A stretch of DNA of 64,000 bases from Prionace glauca (GCA_037974335.1 CM075760.1:64238515-64302514); one strand, 5' to 3'. Counted from the first letter of the stretch, positions 33,845-44,741 are shown. Program-made: numbers and translations. Notes: generated by a model from the sequence alone, not told the origin.

Positions 33845-33861
33845 GATACCACCCAGGGACG
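33788..33861 (+). tRNA. tRNA-Asn (GTT), left arm
   Basis: 74 nt. Acceptor GTCTCTG pairs with CAGGGAC. The anticodon arm is TTCGG-CTGTTAA-CCGAA and the T arm GGTGG-TTCGATA-CCACC. A T5 run at 33864-33868 can serve as Pol III terminator. Looks functional. Confidence 0.95.
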
Positions 33862-35594
33862 GATTTTTGCTATTTTTCTCACTATCAGCATTCACGGGTA
33901 AACAGTTGCCTGCTTCAACTCAATCAAAAGTTTGGAACTACGAGAGAGAATTTGGCAGTGTACAAGCTGAGACATTGTATATACCTCTGATACTGTGCGT
34001 GCCCTTGTATCTTTCGAGTTACCAGGATCTCTATGTGTCTGCGCCTGAATCTTGGTGTATCTGAATCTAGTGTGCCCCTACATCTACATGTGTCCATGAA
34101 TCTGTGTATGCTCCCCTGTTTCTCTGTAGGCTCCAATAACCTGTGTGTGTGTGTGTGTGTGTATCCCTGTAAATGTCTAATTCTTTGTGCCTTTTTTAAG
34201 ACTAAACCGTGAAAATGTCGGACAAACGAATTGCAGAGGGCAGAAATGTTTACCCACTAAGATTCTGAATTTGATTAACGTTTGGTAACTGCATCGAATG
34301 TACAATTTGAAGTTTCAAATAATCCCAAATTCAATCTCCAGACATTATCTCCCAATGGGAAATGAAGAACACTGTTTATCTGCGGTGCCTGGTTATAAAA
34401 AGGGCGAATACACCAGCCGAGATCCTTCTACAAACTCCAATCTCGGACAATATCGTTCAGTATTCATATTTCAGTAACCGGTTCGCAGACTCACAAGCAC
34501 TAGCGCCTGCAGCCGCTGTTGACCGCCAGCAGATGGTGGTGTTGTATCATTTTAATCTCAAGGTTAGTGGAGCAGGTTTGAGGAGATATTTGAGGAAAAT
34601 GTATTTCCCTGTTTCCATGGAAAGGGAACAATCAGTAAAGCAATGGCGTTAATGTCTCTGTCAGTAAGATTCAAAGGGAAATCTGGCCGAAGGATAGTGA
34701 ATTTAATACTTGCATTCCTATTTACCTTCCCGCTAGTGAACATGTCGATTACCAGCTAATTATTGAATAACCTTACATTTTAGTGATTTAATGATTTGTC
34801 TATTTTATCATCCAGACATTATCAAATAATATTTCATTATAATTGGATACATGCCTCTTTTTCGCTGGATTTTCCATTCCTCGGCGCTCAGTTTTTTCCT
34901 TAATCCGTTCAGAAATCCAGCCTGAACCCTGCCTCTATAATATGTTCTGTGTGTATGTAAATATAGTTCCTTGTTATAATTTTTGACTTTAGCACAGTTC
35001 GAGACCTAACTCACTCTGATCTATAACACAATTTCATCCACACAATTATACTGCACTTTTTAGTTAATATCCATCTATTCTTCTCACTCGCTCTTTGTTC
35101 GATTCCATCTATTAGACACATTTGATAGAAAACAATTAGTGAGAAAGTGTCTGCTTTATTCGTGATACACGGGTGTGTTCAGTAGTGCATGACATAGAGC
35201 CTCGCACAATAATATCTGAGATGGAGCCTAATGTAACGTAAGTGGACTCTTGACTAAGTAATAATAGTTCAGAGACGATGATTTGTAGCAGTTATCATGG
35301 CATGTCTATATGTATTAATAAATGAAGCGGCATGTAATGTAATGTAAACAGTGCAAAGTCTATTGCAATAATGATTCAAATGAGTCAAACGCAGTATATA
35401 AAGAGACATGGCCTAGTGCATTACTGTACAAGACTGCACCAAATGTGTGATTGTAGTGAACACTGCCATGAACAGTCATAAATGAGACAAGGTTAATTGT
35501 AGCCGTTTTCGAAGCACAGCCCAGTGCATTAATAATGAAATTAAGCTTCAGATTGCGTGATCATTGGTTACAAACTGGTTCAGCTGCTGTCTTA

Positions 35595-35668
35595 GTCTCT
35601 GTAGCGCAATTGGTCAGCGCGTTTGGCTATTAACGGAAAGGTTGGTGGTTCGAAACCACCCAAAGTCG
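35595..35668 (+). pseudogene. tRNA-Asn-like copy, damaged
   Basis: 74 nt match to tRNA-Asn, with flanks related to those of the arm copies (TCAGCATTCACGG downstream). The anticodon loop is CTATTAA (ATT instead of GTT). The anticodon stem has a G-G clash, and the acceptor has T-T and C-A mismatches. Probably a duplicate in decay. Confidence 0.85.
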
Positions 35669-35964
35669 GAATTTTACTATTTCCTCACCATCAGCATTCA
35701 CGGTTAAACAGTTACCTGTTGGCAATGGGTCCGTGGGTGCCAATAAAAAATAGCTGTGAATTGTTCCCGGCTGTACTGTTATCTAGTATTACCAACATTA
35801 TTTAATGACGATTGACTTCAAACATATTACATATAACATTTTATATATATATAGATATCTGTACACTATTTCATGTATATATATCGTGTGTATATATATG
35901 TGTGCTTCCATTATACCTTTAAACATAAAAAAAACTGAAAAATGAGCTATTGGCTGAGCATTTG

Positions 35965-36180
35965 TTCCAATTCCACATCCCTGCTTCCATTCATTCCTGG
36001 ACAGATCATAAATCTGTTTAACCCAAACTGAAATGTGTTCAATGACGGAGCATCAACACCCTCTGGAGTAGAGAATTCCCAAGATTCACCAGCCTTTGAG
36101 TGAAGCAATTTCTCCTCATCTCAGTCCTGAATCATCAGCGCCTTATCCTGAGATTGTGTCTATGTCGAAATAAAACTAAA
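35965..36180 (-). repeat. LINE 3' fragment
   Basis: Phrases such as CCAAGATTCACCAGCCTTTG and GAGTGAAGCAATTTCTCCTC read as the end of a LINE C-terminal domain on the - strand. A related piece is at 38.27-38.73 kb. Confidence 0.6.
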
Positions 36181-36225
36181 GGTGGGTGACTCATGGATGA
36201 AGTAATAGTTTGAAACCAGCTGGCT

Positions 36226-36297
36226 TCCCTGGTGGTCTAGTGGTTAGGATTCGGCGCTTTCACCGCCGCGGCCCGGGTTCGATGTCCGGTCAGGGAA
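36226..36297 (+). tRNA. tRNA-Glu (TTC)
   Basis: 72 nt. Acceptor TCCCTGG/TCAGGGA, anticodon loop CTTTCAC (TTC), T arm CCGGG-TTCGATG-TCCGG with one G-T pair. No T4 run follows closely. First unit of a tandem duplication whose second copy starts at 37286. Confidence 0.9.
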
Positions 36298-36717
36298 TGT
36301 AGATTTATTGCTGTACAACAATCCTATGTTACTTCCCGGTCTGCACCAGTTCTGTCGGAATCAGTATCAGGGAGATTTCCTCTTTAGTATCTGAATTGGA
36401 AATGTCACATTTAAAGAACAAATGAAAAAGGGAGCGACAGATTACAAAGCGCTGATGATACAAATGCTGAGATTATTCGAAGAAAGATGAAAATGATGCA
36501 TTAATGAATGGGTAGAAATCATTGCTCCCTTAGATATTTGCGAGACGAATGCTTTTAAATGTTGATGTTGGGGATAAGATGTACAATCAGCTTGAAAGTA
36601 ACGGTTATCTTCCTGAATTCAGTGACATGGGCTCTCAGTCTAACCATCGGAACCTGCAGCAACACAGCGCAGTTGAACATTGCAGACAGGCAGATTTGCT
36701 CCATTAGTTTCCCAGTT

Positions 36718-36788
36718 GTTTCTGTAGTGTAGTGGTTATCACGTCCGCCTCACGCGAAAGGTCCCCGGTTCGAAACCGGGCAGGAACA
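36718..36788 (+). pseudogene. tRNA-Val (CAC)-like gene with a shortened anticodon loop
   Basis: 71 nt. Acceptor GTTTCTG/CAGGAAC and T arm (CCCGG-TTCGAAA-CCGGG) are perfect. The anticodon arm reads TCCGC-CTCAC-GCGAA, so the loop has five bases instead of seven. Compared with tRNA-Val-CAC, two bases (AC) of the loop region are missing. It is probably inactive despite an otherwise fine fold. Confidence 0.85.
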
Positions 36789-36921
36789 CTCATTATACTG
36801 TAAGTGAACTGGAGGAAAAGGCGCACATTTCACAGAAGAATCACATGACGAAAACGACACTGCGCACACTCCTGCATTCAATCTTACAACAGCAGTAAGG
36901 ATCAAAATTTCAACCCATTTC

Positions 36922-36989
36922 ACTCGCGTTGGGATTCGAACCCACACCTCCACGGAGATTGGAGCCTTAGACCGCTCGGACATACAACC
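36922..36989 (-). pseudogene. tRNA-Leu pseudogene lacking the anticodon arm
   Basis: The - strand shows TGTCCGAGCGGTCTAAGG, then CTCCAATCTCCGTGGAGGTG (long variable arm) and GTGGGTTCGAATCCCA (T arm). Compared with tRNA-Leu-AAG, the 13 bases between two TAAGG repeats are gone, removing the anticodon. The acceptor ends do not pair. Confidence 0.8.
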
Positions 36990-37285
36990 ACATTGACATA
37001 TGTCACAATCATATTATTTAATGGAAATGTTACTGAAATTCTTTTGAAGAAATGGAGTTGGGAAAGGCCATCGGGAGGATTGAGCCTGATCCTTCTCTGA
37101 ATCAGGTCAGCCTGAACTGTGTAACAAACAGAAATCATCTCACTTTAGAAACACAATTAGCTGCACTGAAGGGACACCATCATTTAAACTGCCCTTAAGC
37201 TCGTCGTTTCTTAATTTCCTGTTGCTCTGATTTTTGAAGGGAAGTAATAGACATAGAACCCTAGAACCCTACAGTGCAGAAACAG

Positions 37286-37330
37286 GCGCTTTCACCGCCG
37301 CGGCCCGGGTTCGATTCCCGGTCAGGGAAT
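37286..37330 (+). pseudogene. tRNA-Glu 3' part, relic
   Basis: GGCGCTTTCACCGCCGCGG through GTCAGGGAA matches the 3' two-thirds of tRNA-Glu-TTC. The 5' part is replaced by a repeat tail (ACCCTACAGTGCAGAAACAG). It marks the start of the second tandem unit. Confidence 0.85.
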
Positions 37331-37735
37331 GTAGATTTATTGTTGTACAACAATCCTGTGTTACTTCCCGGTCTGTACCAGTTCTGTCGGAATCAGTATC
37401 AGGGAGATTTCCTTTTCAGTATCTGAATTGGAAATGTCACATTTAAAGAACAAAGAAGTACGGGAGCGACAGGATACAAAATGCGGATGATTATTGGAAG
37501 AAAGATGAAAATGATGTGTTAATGAATGGGTAGAAATCATTGCTCCCTTAGATATTTGCGAGACGAACGCTTTTAAATGTTGGTGTTGGGGATAAGTTGT
37601 ACAATCAGCTTGAAAGTAACGGTTATCTTCCTGAATTCAGTGACATGGGCTCTCAGTCTAACCATCGGAACCTGCAGCAACACAGCGCAGTTGAACATTG
37701 AAGACAGGCAGGTTTGCTCTACCCTGTTTCCAGCT

Positions 37736-37808
37736 GTTTCTGTAGTGTAGTGGTTATCACACTCGCCTCACACGCGCAAGGTCACCTGATCGAATCCGGG
37801 CAGGACTT
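37736..37808 (+). pseudogene. tRNA-Val (CAC)-like copy, damaged
   Basis: Counterpart of 36718 in the second tandem unit. The anticodon loop CTCACAC (CAC) is complete here, but the T arm (ACCTG-ATCGAAT-CCGGG) and the acceptor 3' side are mismatched. Confidence 0.82.
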
Positions 37809-38264
37809 TTGATTAAGCTTTCTCATGTCGGGGAAGGGAAAATTGTTTGATTTCAGTTTGTTGCTTAACATTATCTGAACCTCGGTGTTAAAGACATGTT
37901 ATCATTGTTCTGATTTCACCCTCAAATGTTTTCTATGAAATAAAGTGCACTGAGGGGAAAGTTCGATTTTGACACCGAGCATTTATTCGCATCTCGTTCA
38001 GTCCCCAACAGAATTTAATGGGTTTCTAGGTGCAGACTTATATGGTTATTCACCATCTGAAATATCTGATAGTAGTGTGAGCTCAAAAAGACCGAAACTA
38101 GTGATACTGGAAGTGTTTGCAGTCTCGATGTTGTGCTACTTGTTATAATTCACACTCAGTTACTCGTTTGAAAAGAATCATATTGAACTCGGAAACTTAA
38201 CTCCACATCTGTTTCAAGCCCTGCTGAGAAATTCCAGTCCTTCCTGTTTTTATTCTAACAGGAA

Positions 38265-38735
38265 TCATAGGAGGAGGAGCAGGCCATTCGGTCCAACGAG
38301 ATTTCCACCATTCAATACCATCATGGCTGATATTGGGATACAACTTAGTTTTTCCACCAGCTCCCCAGATCCCTGAATTCTCTAAGAGATCAGAAACCTG
38401 TTTATCCCAACCTTAAATGTGCTCGATGATGGGGCATACGTCACTGTCAGGCACAGAAAATATCAAAGATTCTTGCCCTTTGAGTGAAGTAATTTCTCCT
38501 TATCTTACCCTAAATGACCAGCCGGTGATCTGTGCCGCAGGGGGTTAGATTCCCGACCAGCAGAGAGAAAGAAAATCTCTCAGCCTCCATCCTATCAAAC
38601 CGAATCAGCACTGTGTAAGTTTAAATAGATCACCGCTTATTCTTCTAAACTCCAGAGAATTTCATCACAGGACAACTCACTGACCCCAGGGAGCAATCTG
38701 GTGAACCTTCTCTTTACCGTATCTAATGCAAAGCA
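38265..38735 (-). repeat. LINE 3' fragment
   Basis: Contains AGGAGCAGGCCATTCGGTCC, CATCATGGCTGATATTGGGA and CTTTGAGTGAAGTAATTTCTC, read on the - strand as a LINE end. Old. Confidence 0.65.
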
Positions 38736-39133
38736 TATCCATTTTTAAATGTGACTGTCACATCTGCGCAGAATATTGAACCTGGTTTCCACAAAATCCT
38801 GTTTAACAGGAGAAACACCTCGTTATTTTTAAACTCCAGTCTGCCAGCAATAAGAACAAAATGTAATTCTCATTCCAATTATCAGCTGCACCAACACACT
38901 AACTTTATACATTCCTTGTACAAACGCATCTACTCTATTCTTAATATCAACATTTATATTTATCAGCTCGTCAAATATGTTCTGCTCTTTCGATTTCTTC
39001 TCCCAAAGAAGAATATCGTTTTGCTTTCCAAAATGGCACCTGATCTGCCCCTCCACTCATAAGAACACTCTGTTTCCCTTCTGAGTACGACTTACCTTTT
39101 TCCCAGAGTATGTATGAGCTAACCTTTGCCTGG

Positions 39134-39206
39134 AGGCTCCAGCGAGAATTGAACTCGCGACCCCTGGTTTACAAGACCAGTGCTCTAACCACTGAGCTAT
39201 GGAGCC
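39134..39206 (-). tRNA. tRNA-Thr (TGT)
   Basis: 73 nt, - strand. Acceptor GGCTCCA/TGGAGCC, D arm AGCTCAGTGGTTAGAGC, anticodon arm CTGGT-CTTGTAA-ACCAG, T arm GCGAG-TTCAATT-CTCGC. All stems pair. No close T4 run. A well preserved gene. Confidence 0.95.
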
Positions 39207-39549
39207 AAATGCTGCGAACTCCGTGCGGTACGAGTAATATTATCGGTGGATTGAGGAGCAGGATGGGGTTTGAGGTGGGGGGTTTTTGATGAATGTGGAA
39301 ATGTCTGAGGTGGAGAGCAGAAAGTTAAAAGACGCAACTTGGAAGTGACGAGATTTGACATGTGTGCTGTGTGTGTATCTGACATGTATGTTCTGTATAT
39401 GACATGTATGTTCTTTAGAGTTTATCGTTAGTGTTACAACTCTGACTTCTCCAGCTCCGAGGCCAGTTCATCCAGCCGGAAGATTTAGATGTTGTTCCCT
39501 TCACAGACGCTGTGGGGCGACTGATTTCTGCGTTTCTCCTGAGAGGAGA

Positions 39550-40148
39550 GATTCAGTGGGATGAGTCTGTTCGCTCTGGAGTTCAGAATAATCAGAGATG
39601 ATCTTATTGAAACATCTGAAACTGGGAAACAGTGTGACATGAAAACCTTGAGAAGGTTTTTCCCCCCGCCCCCTCCCCTGGCTAAATTGTTACGAACCAA
39701 AAAAAAGAAGGTGAATGATGTGAGAGGAGTTTGGAATGCTTGGGAAAGGTGAAGCTCAGAATTGAAAGATGTGAATGATCTAATTGATGATTGAGAGGGA
39801 TGGATAGAAACTTTGGGGATTCTGCCTCAGCAGGACTAGAGGGCACAGCCTCAAAATAAGGGGGGGGGGGTGCAGTTTAGAACGGAGTTGAGGAGGAACT
39901 TCTTCACTCAAAGGGTGGTGAATCTCTGGAATTCTCTGCCCGTTGAAGTGGTGGAGGCTGCCTCGCTAAATATATTTAAGACACGGGTAGATAGGTTTTT
40001 GGTAGGCAAGGGGATTAAGAGTTATGGGGAGAAAGCGGGAAAGTGGAACTGAGCCACTTCAGATCAGCCGTGATCTTATTGAATGGCGGGGCAGACTCAA
40101 GGGGCTAGATGGCCTACTCCTGCTCCTATTTCTTATGTTCTTATGATT
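39550..40148 (+). mobile_element. CR1-like LINE, mosaic 3' end
   Basis: 39.55-39.70 kb shows a decayed LEFRIIRDDLIETSETG phrase. 39.83-40.15 kb is a clean 3' end with [39 protein letters not shown] and the TTATGTTCTTATG tail. It ends about 95 bp before the tRNA-Lys gene. Confidence 0.8.
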
Positions 40149-40244
40149 CATTGTAAACTGAAATCTGAACAAACTGAGACACCAAATGGAAAAGCCATAT
40201 TTTCTCTATGCATTTCAGGTTAAGGAACGGACTGTAGGCTATGT

Positions 40245-40317
40245 GCCCGGCTAGCTCAGTCGGTAGAGCATGAGACTCTTAATCTCAGGGTCGTGGGTTC
40301 GAGCCCCACGTTGGGCG
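40245..40317 (+). tRNA. tRNA-Lys (CTT)
   Basis: 73 nt. Acceptor GCCCGGC/GTTGGGC, anticodon arm TGAGA-CTCTTAA-TCTCA, T arm CGTGG-GTTCGAGC-like with full pairing. A T7 run at 40324-40330 is a strong Pol III terminator. Looks functional. Confidence 0.95.
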
Positions 40318-40330
40318 TTAATGTTTTTTT

Positions 40331-41290
40331 AGACTTTACCTCATTCCTGGGTGAATTCCAGATCTCCCATCCCCCAGAAATGTCACGACTCAAACTCAGT
40401 CCCTCTCTCCTTTCTACCTTGTTCATTTCACAGTTGTGAAAGAAAACTGCCTCCAGATCACTGGAAAGCGGTGAGTTTAGCGCTGAACTCAGCGAGAGAT
40501 TTTGTTCTCATTTATTAGGAGATTTAAACCCAGATCTGCGAGATTGTGTCAGTGGAAACAACAATCATCTCCATTGTAATTCAATCACTTCAGCCTTCCA
40601 TCCGATAAAAAAAACTATTTGTTTTTTCCTCCTCTCTCTCTCTATTTTCCTTGATTCTGTACTTGTTTGTAAACCATTAAAGCATCAATTTCTTCCAGTT
40701 AGGGTCAAAGGTCAGCAACCTGTATCATTCCCTCTCTTTCCCTCCACAGAAACTGTTGAAACTGATTAATCTTCCAGCATTTTCCGTTTTGAGGTGGGAT
40801 TTGCAGCAACTAAAATTCCTTCTTTTGGATCACAGTGGATCACTTTTCTGTGACTGAACCATAACTGTCTCAATGGTTAAAGGGCTGAGGTTTTAAATAA
40901 TAAGAGCCCCGAATATGTCACCCTGTCTGACATGAAATGAAACAAAATGAAAATGTTTAATTATTTCATAAAATGCTGCTAACACAATATAGATTTCAAT
41001 GTCAGCATTTGTTGTCCATCCCTATTTCCCACTGAACTAACTATGTTGTTGGGCCGTTTCAGAGGGCAGTTTAGACTCAATTCCATTGCCTCACATTCTC
41101 TCTCCAGAGATGCCGTCATGCCTGTTGAGATTTTCCAGCATTTTAAGTTTTTTAAGTTCCAGCATCTGCAGTAATTTGCTGTCGGCTGAAGGAGTCATTC
41201 CTGTTCTATCAAAACAATTTTTGTTCCTCGACAAGCCGTTCTGGAGAATTTGAAAAACGCTGCAATGTACCGGTCAGATTAAGGCTGCTA
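40331..41290. other. Loop spacer with a short family-B-related repeat
   Basis: About 40.98-41.10 kb carries TGTCAGCATTTGTTGTCCATC and GGGCCGTTTCAGAGGGCAGT, a fragment of the family B SINE-like repeat. The rest is unrecognised. Confidence 0.5.
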
Positions 41291-41299
41291 TTCGCATCT

Positions 41300-41371
41300 T
41301 CCCTGGTGGTCTAGTGGTTAGGATTCGGCGCTCTCACCGCCGCGGCCCGAGTTCGATTCCCGGTCAGGGAA
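41300..41371 (+). tRNA. tRNA-Glu (CTC)
   Basis: 72 nt. Acceptor TCCCTGG/TCAGGGA, anticodon loop CTCTCAC (CTC). The T stem CCGAG/CCCGG has one A-C mismatch. A TTTT run lies at about 41377. Probably functional. Confidence 0.9.
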
Positions 41372-41379
41372 TACAGGTT

Positions 41380-42401
41380 TTGTTGCTGCCGATCAGCCCA
41401 AGATTTAGGAGGGGCTGAAATTCCTTCCCGATGGAAAACAGGAGCGATCATTGTGTCAGTTTGAACTACCTGGAGAAACAAAATAAACCCATTGGCCCAA
41501 TCCCGGCAATTTATAATTTTATTCCCCTTGCTGCTTCCTCCTGTCAAAATGAATAATAATACATTCTACTCCACTACATTTCACTGCAGCTCACCATATT
41601 CAAAGATCATTCGCAGCCTCTGCCTCTTCTATAGCTTCTTGTGGGAAAACTGCTGAACAACATGAGCTTTTCACAGTTCTGCTGTGATATCTGAGATTTG
41701 TATCTCATTGATCATCATTACTGTCTCCATTGCTTCATCCCAGGTCACTGCCACTACAGATATAGTCACACAGTCATTCTATCATCTGCAGCAAATGATA
41801 TTCCCTTCCTTTGCTTTCACATACATTCACCTCCAGAAACTGGTTACACGGTGAGTATAATGTTCTGTTTAGCTGACAGTTTATCATCAATCCTGTTCCA
41901 GAATGGAGTAGCACCGTGTCAAAGTGGGTGGGAGTTGGTGACTCCACCAATTCTGAAAGCTCACTGAACCCCCGCGTATTTAGCCCCCCCTCTCACCCTC
42001 CATCGCTCCAACTCATTGATAAATGTCACTATTAAAACTAATGATGAGGAACTGAAGACGTGGAATCGAGATTAATAAATGGTGTTGGGAAAGCGGCCGG
42101 GGGTGGGAGTTTGGAGTTTGTGGAGGGTGGAGGTGGAGGGGGGGGGGGGGGGAGGGAGACGTTGGGGGGAGGGGCGCGGAGGGCATGGGAAATTATGATG
42201 GATACTGAGATGATAATGTCCAAGAAATGCTAGCCCCAAACTCCCATTGAATTACATTCAAATTCAGATTAAAGCTCGGAACAGAAAATTGGATTGTCTG
42301 CGATTACACTGTCGAATGTCAGCATTCGACAGTGAGATTGGTATAATGAGCTCAAATCAGTGCACAGTAAGTCATTTTGAGACTCTCATGCAATTTACAG
42401 T
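41380..42401. other. Loop spacer before the right arm
   Basis: No gene or known repeat. A G-rich run lies near 42.13-42.17 kb, and a perfect inverted repeat CTGTCGAATG/CATTCGACAG lies at about 42309-42330. Confidence 0.45.
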
Positions 42402-43507
42402 CTGTGTTATAGATCAGAGTGAGTTAGGGCTCGAAATGTGCTGAATTAAACATTATAACAAGCAACTACATTTTAAATATACACAGAACACAATATAGAG
42501 GCAGGGTTCGGCTGGATTTCTAAACGGACTAAGGAAGAAAAATGAGCACCGAGGAATAGAAAATCCAGCGAAAAGTAGATATGTGTCCAATTATAATGAA
42601 ATATTATTTGATAATGTCTGGATGAGAGAATAGACAAATCTTTAAATCACTAAAATGCAAGGTTACACAATAATTAGCTTGTAATCGACATGTTCACTAG
42701 CCGGAAGGCAAGTATTAAATTCGCTATCCTTGGCCAGATTTTCCTGTGAATGTTACTCACAGAGATATTAACGCCATTCATAACTAATTGTTCCCTTTCC
42801 ATGGAAACAGGGAAATAATTATTCCTCAAACCTGCTGCGCTAACCTTGCGATTAAAGTGATACAACACCACCATCCGCTGGCGGACTACTGTAACTGCAG
42901 GCGCTGGTGCTTTTGAGTCTGCGAACCGGTTACTGAAATATGAATATTGAACGATATTGTCCGAGATTGGAGTTTGTAGAAGGATCTCGGCTGGCGTATT
43001 CGCCCTTTTTATAACCAGACACCGTAGATAAACCGTGTTCTTCATTTCCCATTGACAGTTAATGTCTGGAGATTGAAGCTGGCATTATTTGAAACTTCAA
43101 ATTGTACATTCGATGCAGTTATCAGACGTTAATCAAATTCAGAATCTTAGTGGGTAAACATTTCTGCCCTCTGCAATTCGTTTGTCCGACATTTTCACGG
43201 TTTAGTCTTAAAAAAGGCACAAAGAATCAGACATTTACAAGGATACACACACACACACACACACCACACACCACACACACGTATTGGAGCCTACAGAGAT
43301 ACAGGGGGGCATCCACAGATTCAGACGCAGACATATAGAGATCCTGGTAACTCTAAAGATACAAGGGCACACACAGTATCAGAGGAATATACAATGTCTC
43401 AGCTTGTACACTACCAAACTCTCTCTCATAGTTCCAGACTTTTCAATGAGTTCAAGCAGGCAACTGTTGACCTGTGAATGCTGACAGTGAGAAGAATAGA
43501 AAAAATC

Positions 43508-43524
43508 CGTCCCTGGGTGGTCTC

Positions 43525-43560
<36 letters not shown>

Positions 43561-43581
43561 GACCAATTGCGCCACAGAGAC
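43508..43581 (-). tRNA. tRNA-Asn (GTT), right arm
   Basis: 74 nt, - strand, nearly identical to 33788-33861. The T loop is TTCGAGA instead of TTCGATA. All stems pair, and a T6 run follows on the - strand. Looks functional. Confidence 0.95.
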
Positions 43582-44006
43582 TGAGACAACAGCTGTTTAA
43601 CATCTTCTGAATTAGTGTGTCAATGACCACAATTCTATTTCTGAAAACCTGTTCCAGAACTGCAGCATGTTTACAATTCTATACAAGTCTCGTTAGGTTC
43701 CGTAGCACTGCTGTAGTGTGTTGGTTATTCCCTTTCTCCTATGAACGTGCAGGTAAAATGAATCCGTGTCTCTTATCACAGGGAGGAATTCAACAGGAGG
43801 CAAGGGAACGAACCACAAGTACCCTCACGATCCAATACTTGCCACTCAATCATCAATAACACCATTCACCACCACAGCTGCTTCCGAATATTGCGACCCA
43901 TTTCTCTCAGGATTTCTTCCAAGATTTAATATTGCTCCTTATTTTCTCCGAATTTTAATAGGATGTTCACTTCAATAAACAGAGCGAACGGAGAAAGAAG
44001 GGACTT

Positions 44007-44077
44007 TGCATTGGCTGGGAATCGAACCCGAGTCTCCTGCGTGGGAAGCGAGAATTCTACCACTGAACCACCAATGC
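44007..44077 (-). tRNA. tRNA-Gly (CCC anticodon), right arm
   Basis: 71 nt, - strand. Acceptor GCATTGG pairs fully with CCAATGC. The anticodon arm is CTCGC-TTCCCAC-GCAGG, so the anticodon reads CCC. The anticodon stem has a C-A mismatch, and the T stem (TCGGG/CCCAG) has a C-A mismatch and a T-G pair. The left-arm partner at 33334 reads GCC. It could be a weak Gly-CCC gene or one beginning to decay. Confidence 0.85.
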
Positions 44078-44524
44078 TGCTCTTGCTAAAGCTATTCCCA
44101 CATGCTCTCTCTTCCTTTACACTCAGCAGCATTGTAATTTCCTTACTTTATCCTTTCATTCCCCAAATGCCCACAAATGCTCTCACTCAAATCTCAGACG
44201 CAACATCGCACAAGCCTTTCATGCTGTTAACACCTTCCTTTCATTCACAACCACATCTCAAACTTTCAACCTTCCTCCAAAACACACGCACTCTGCAACA
44301 GTCCCCCTCTCACACAGCCTCATTCTCCCAAATATGCCTCTGCTTTCACCACATCAGTCTAAACACACTTAAAACGTGTTCAAATTACTTGCACACTGTC
44401 TCTTCCACTCAACTCATATCCCTACAATACGCCTCATGCCATTCTGCAAAAGCTTTAAGTTGCTACATTTCTTCAAAGCTGGTACCCAGTGCGACACCAG
44501 GCCAAACTTCCACTTTCTACACTT

Positions 44525-44697
44525 GATAACACCTATATAGGGTTACAAGTTAGCTCGGAATGAGTTAAAAAAAATAGGGCTTAGGAGAGCTAGTAGGAGG
44601 CATGAGAAGTCCTTGGCAAGTCGGATAAAGGAAAACCCCAAAGCTTTTTACTCTTACGTTAAAAATGCATTAAATCATATATCGAGGCCAGTCTGCG
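44525..44697 (+). mobile_element. LINE inter-domain fragment (right arm)
   Basis: The + strand reads NELKKIGLRRASRRHEKSLA, then SRIKENPKAFYSYVKNALNH, typical of the region between endonuclease and reverse transcriptase in CR1-like LINEs. Confidence 0.7.
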
Positions 44698-44700
44698 ACA

Positions 44701-44741
44701 TCTGAAAGCGCTGAATCCAACCACGAGACCCCCAGGATCCC
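44701..44741 (-). pseudogene. tRNA-Glu 5' half, relic (right arm)
   Basis: Reverse-strand partner of 32671-32708: GGATCCTGGGGGTCTCGTGG then TTGGATTCAGCGCTTTCAGA. It keeps GCGCTTTC, closer to tRNA-Glu than the left copy. Confidence 0.65.

Larger units (their letters stand above)
29733..35030 (+). repeat. Left arm of a ~5.3 kb inverted duplication
   Basis: From GTGACAATGCACCCCCTTGT at the outer end to GATCTATAACACA at the inner end, the sequence is matched in reverse complement by 42.40-47.72 kb. Order is preserved: CpG-rich promoter-like blocks, LINE fragment, tRNA-Arg-like, tRNA-Gln, tRNA-Glu-like, tRNA-Gly, tRNA-Asn, then AT-rich DNA. Divergence looks like several percent with many small indels, so the event is old but easily seen. 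Confidence 0.9.
35031..42401. other. Loop between the inverted arms
   Basis: Single-copy spacer of about 7.4 kb that holds tRNA-Thr, tRNA-Lys, two tRNA-Glu and several damaged tRNA copies. Intervening DNA is AT-rich with LINE fragments. No protein gene is visible. Confidence 0.8.

Noticed and set aside
34362-34652. Matching 96- and 123-residue frames in the two arms (34.36-34.65 kb and 42.67-43.05 kb)
   Set aside because: The likeness comes from the inverted duplication. No family features, and the frames diverge with indels, so not supported as a gene.
41311-41547. Reverse frames across tRNA genes (also at 36.75 and 43.4 kb)
   Set aside because: They overlap tRNA genes and are by-products of the structured sequence.
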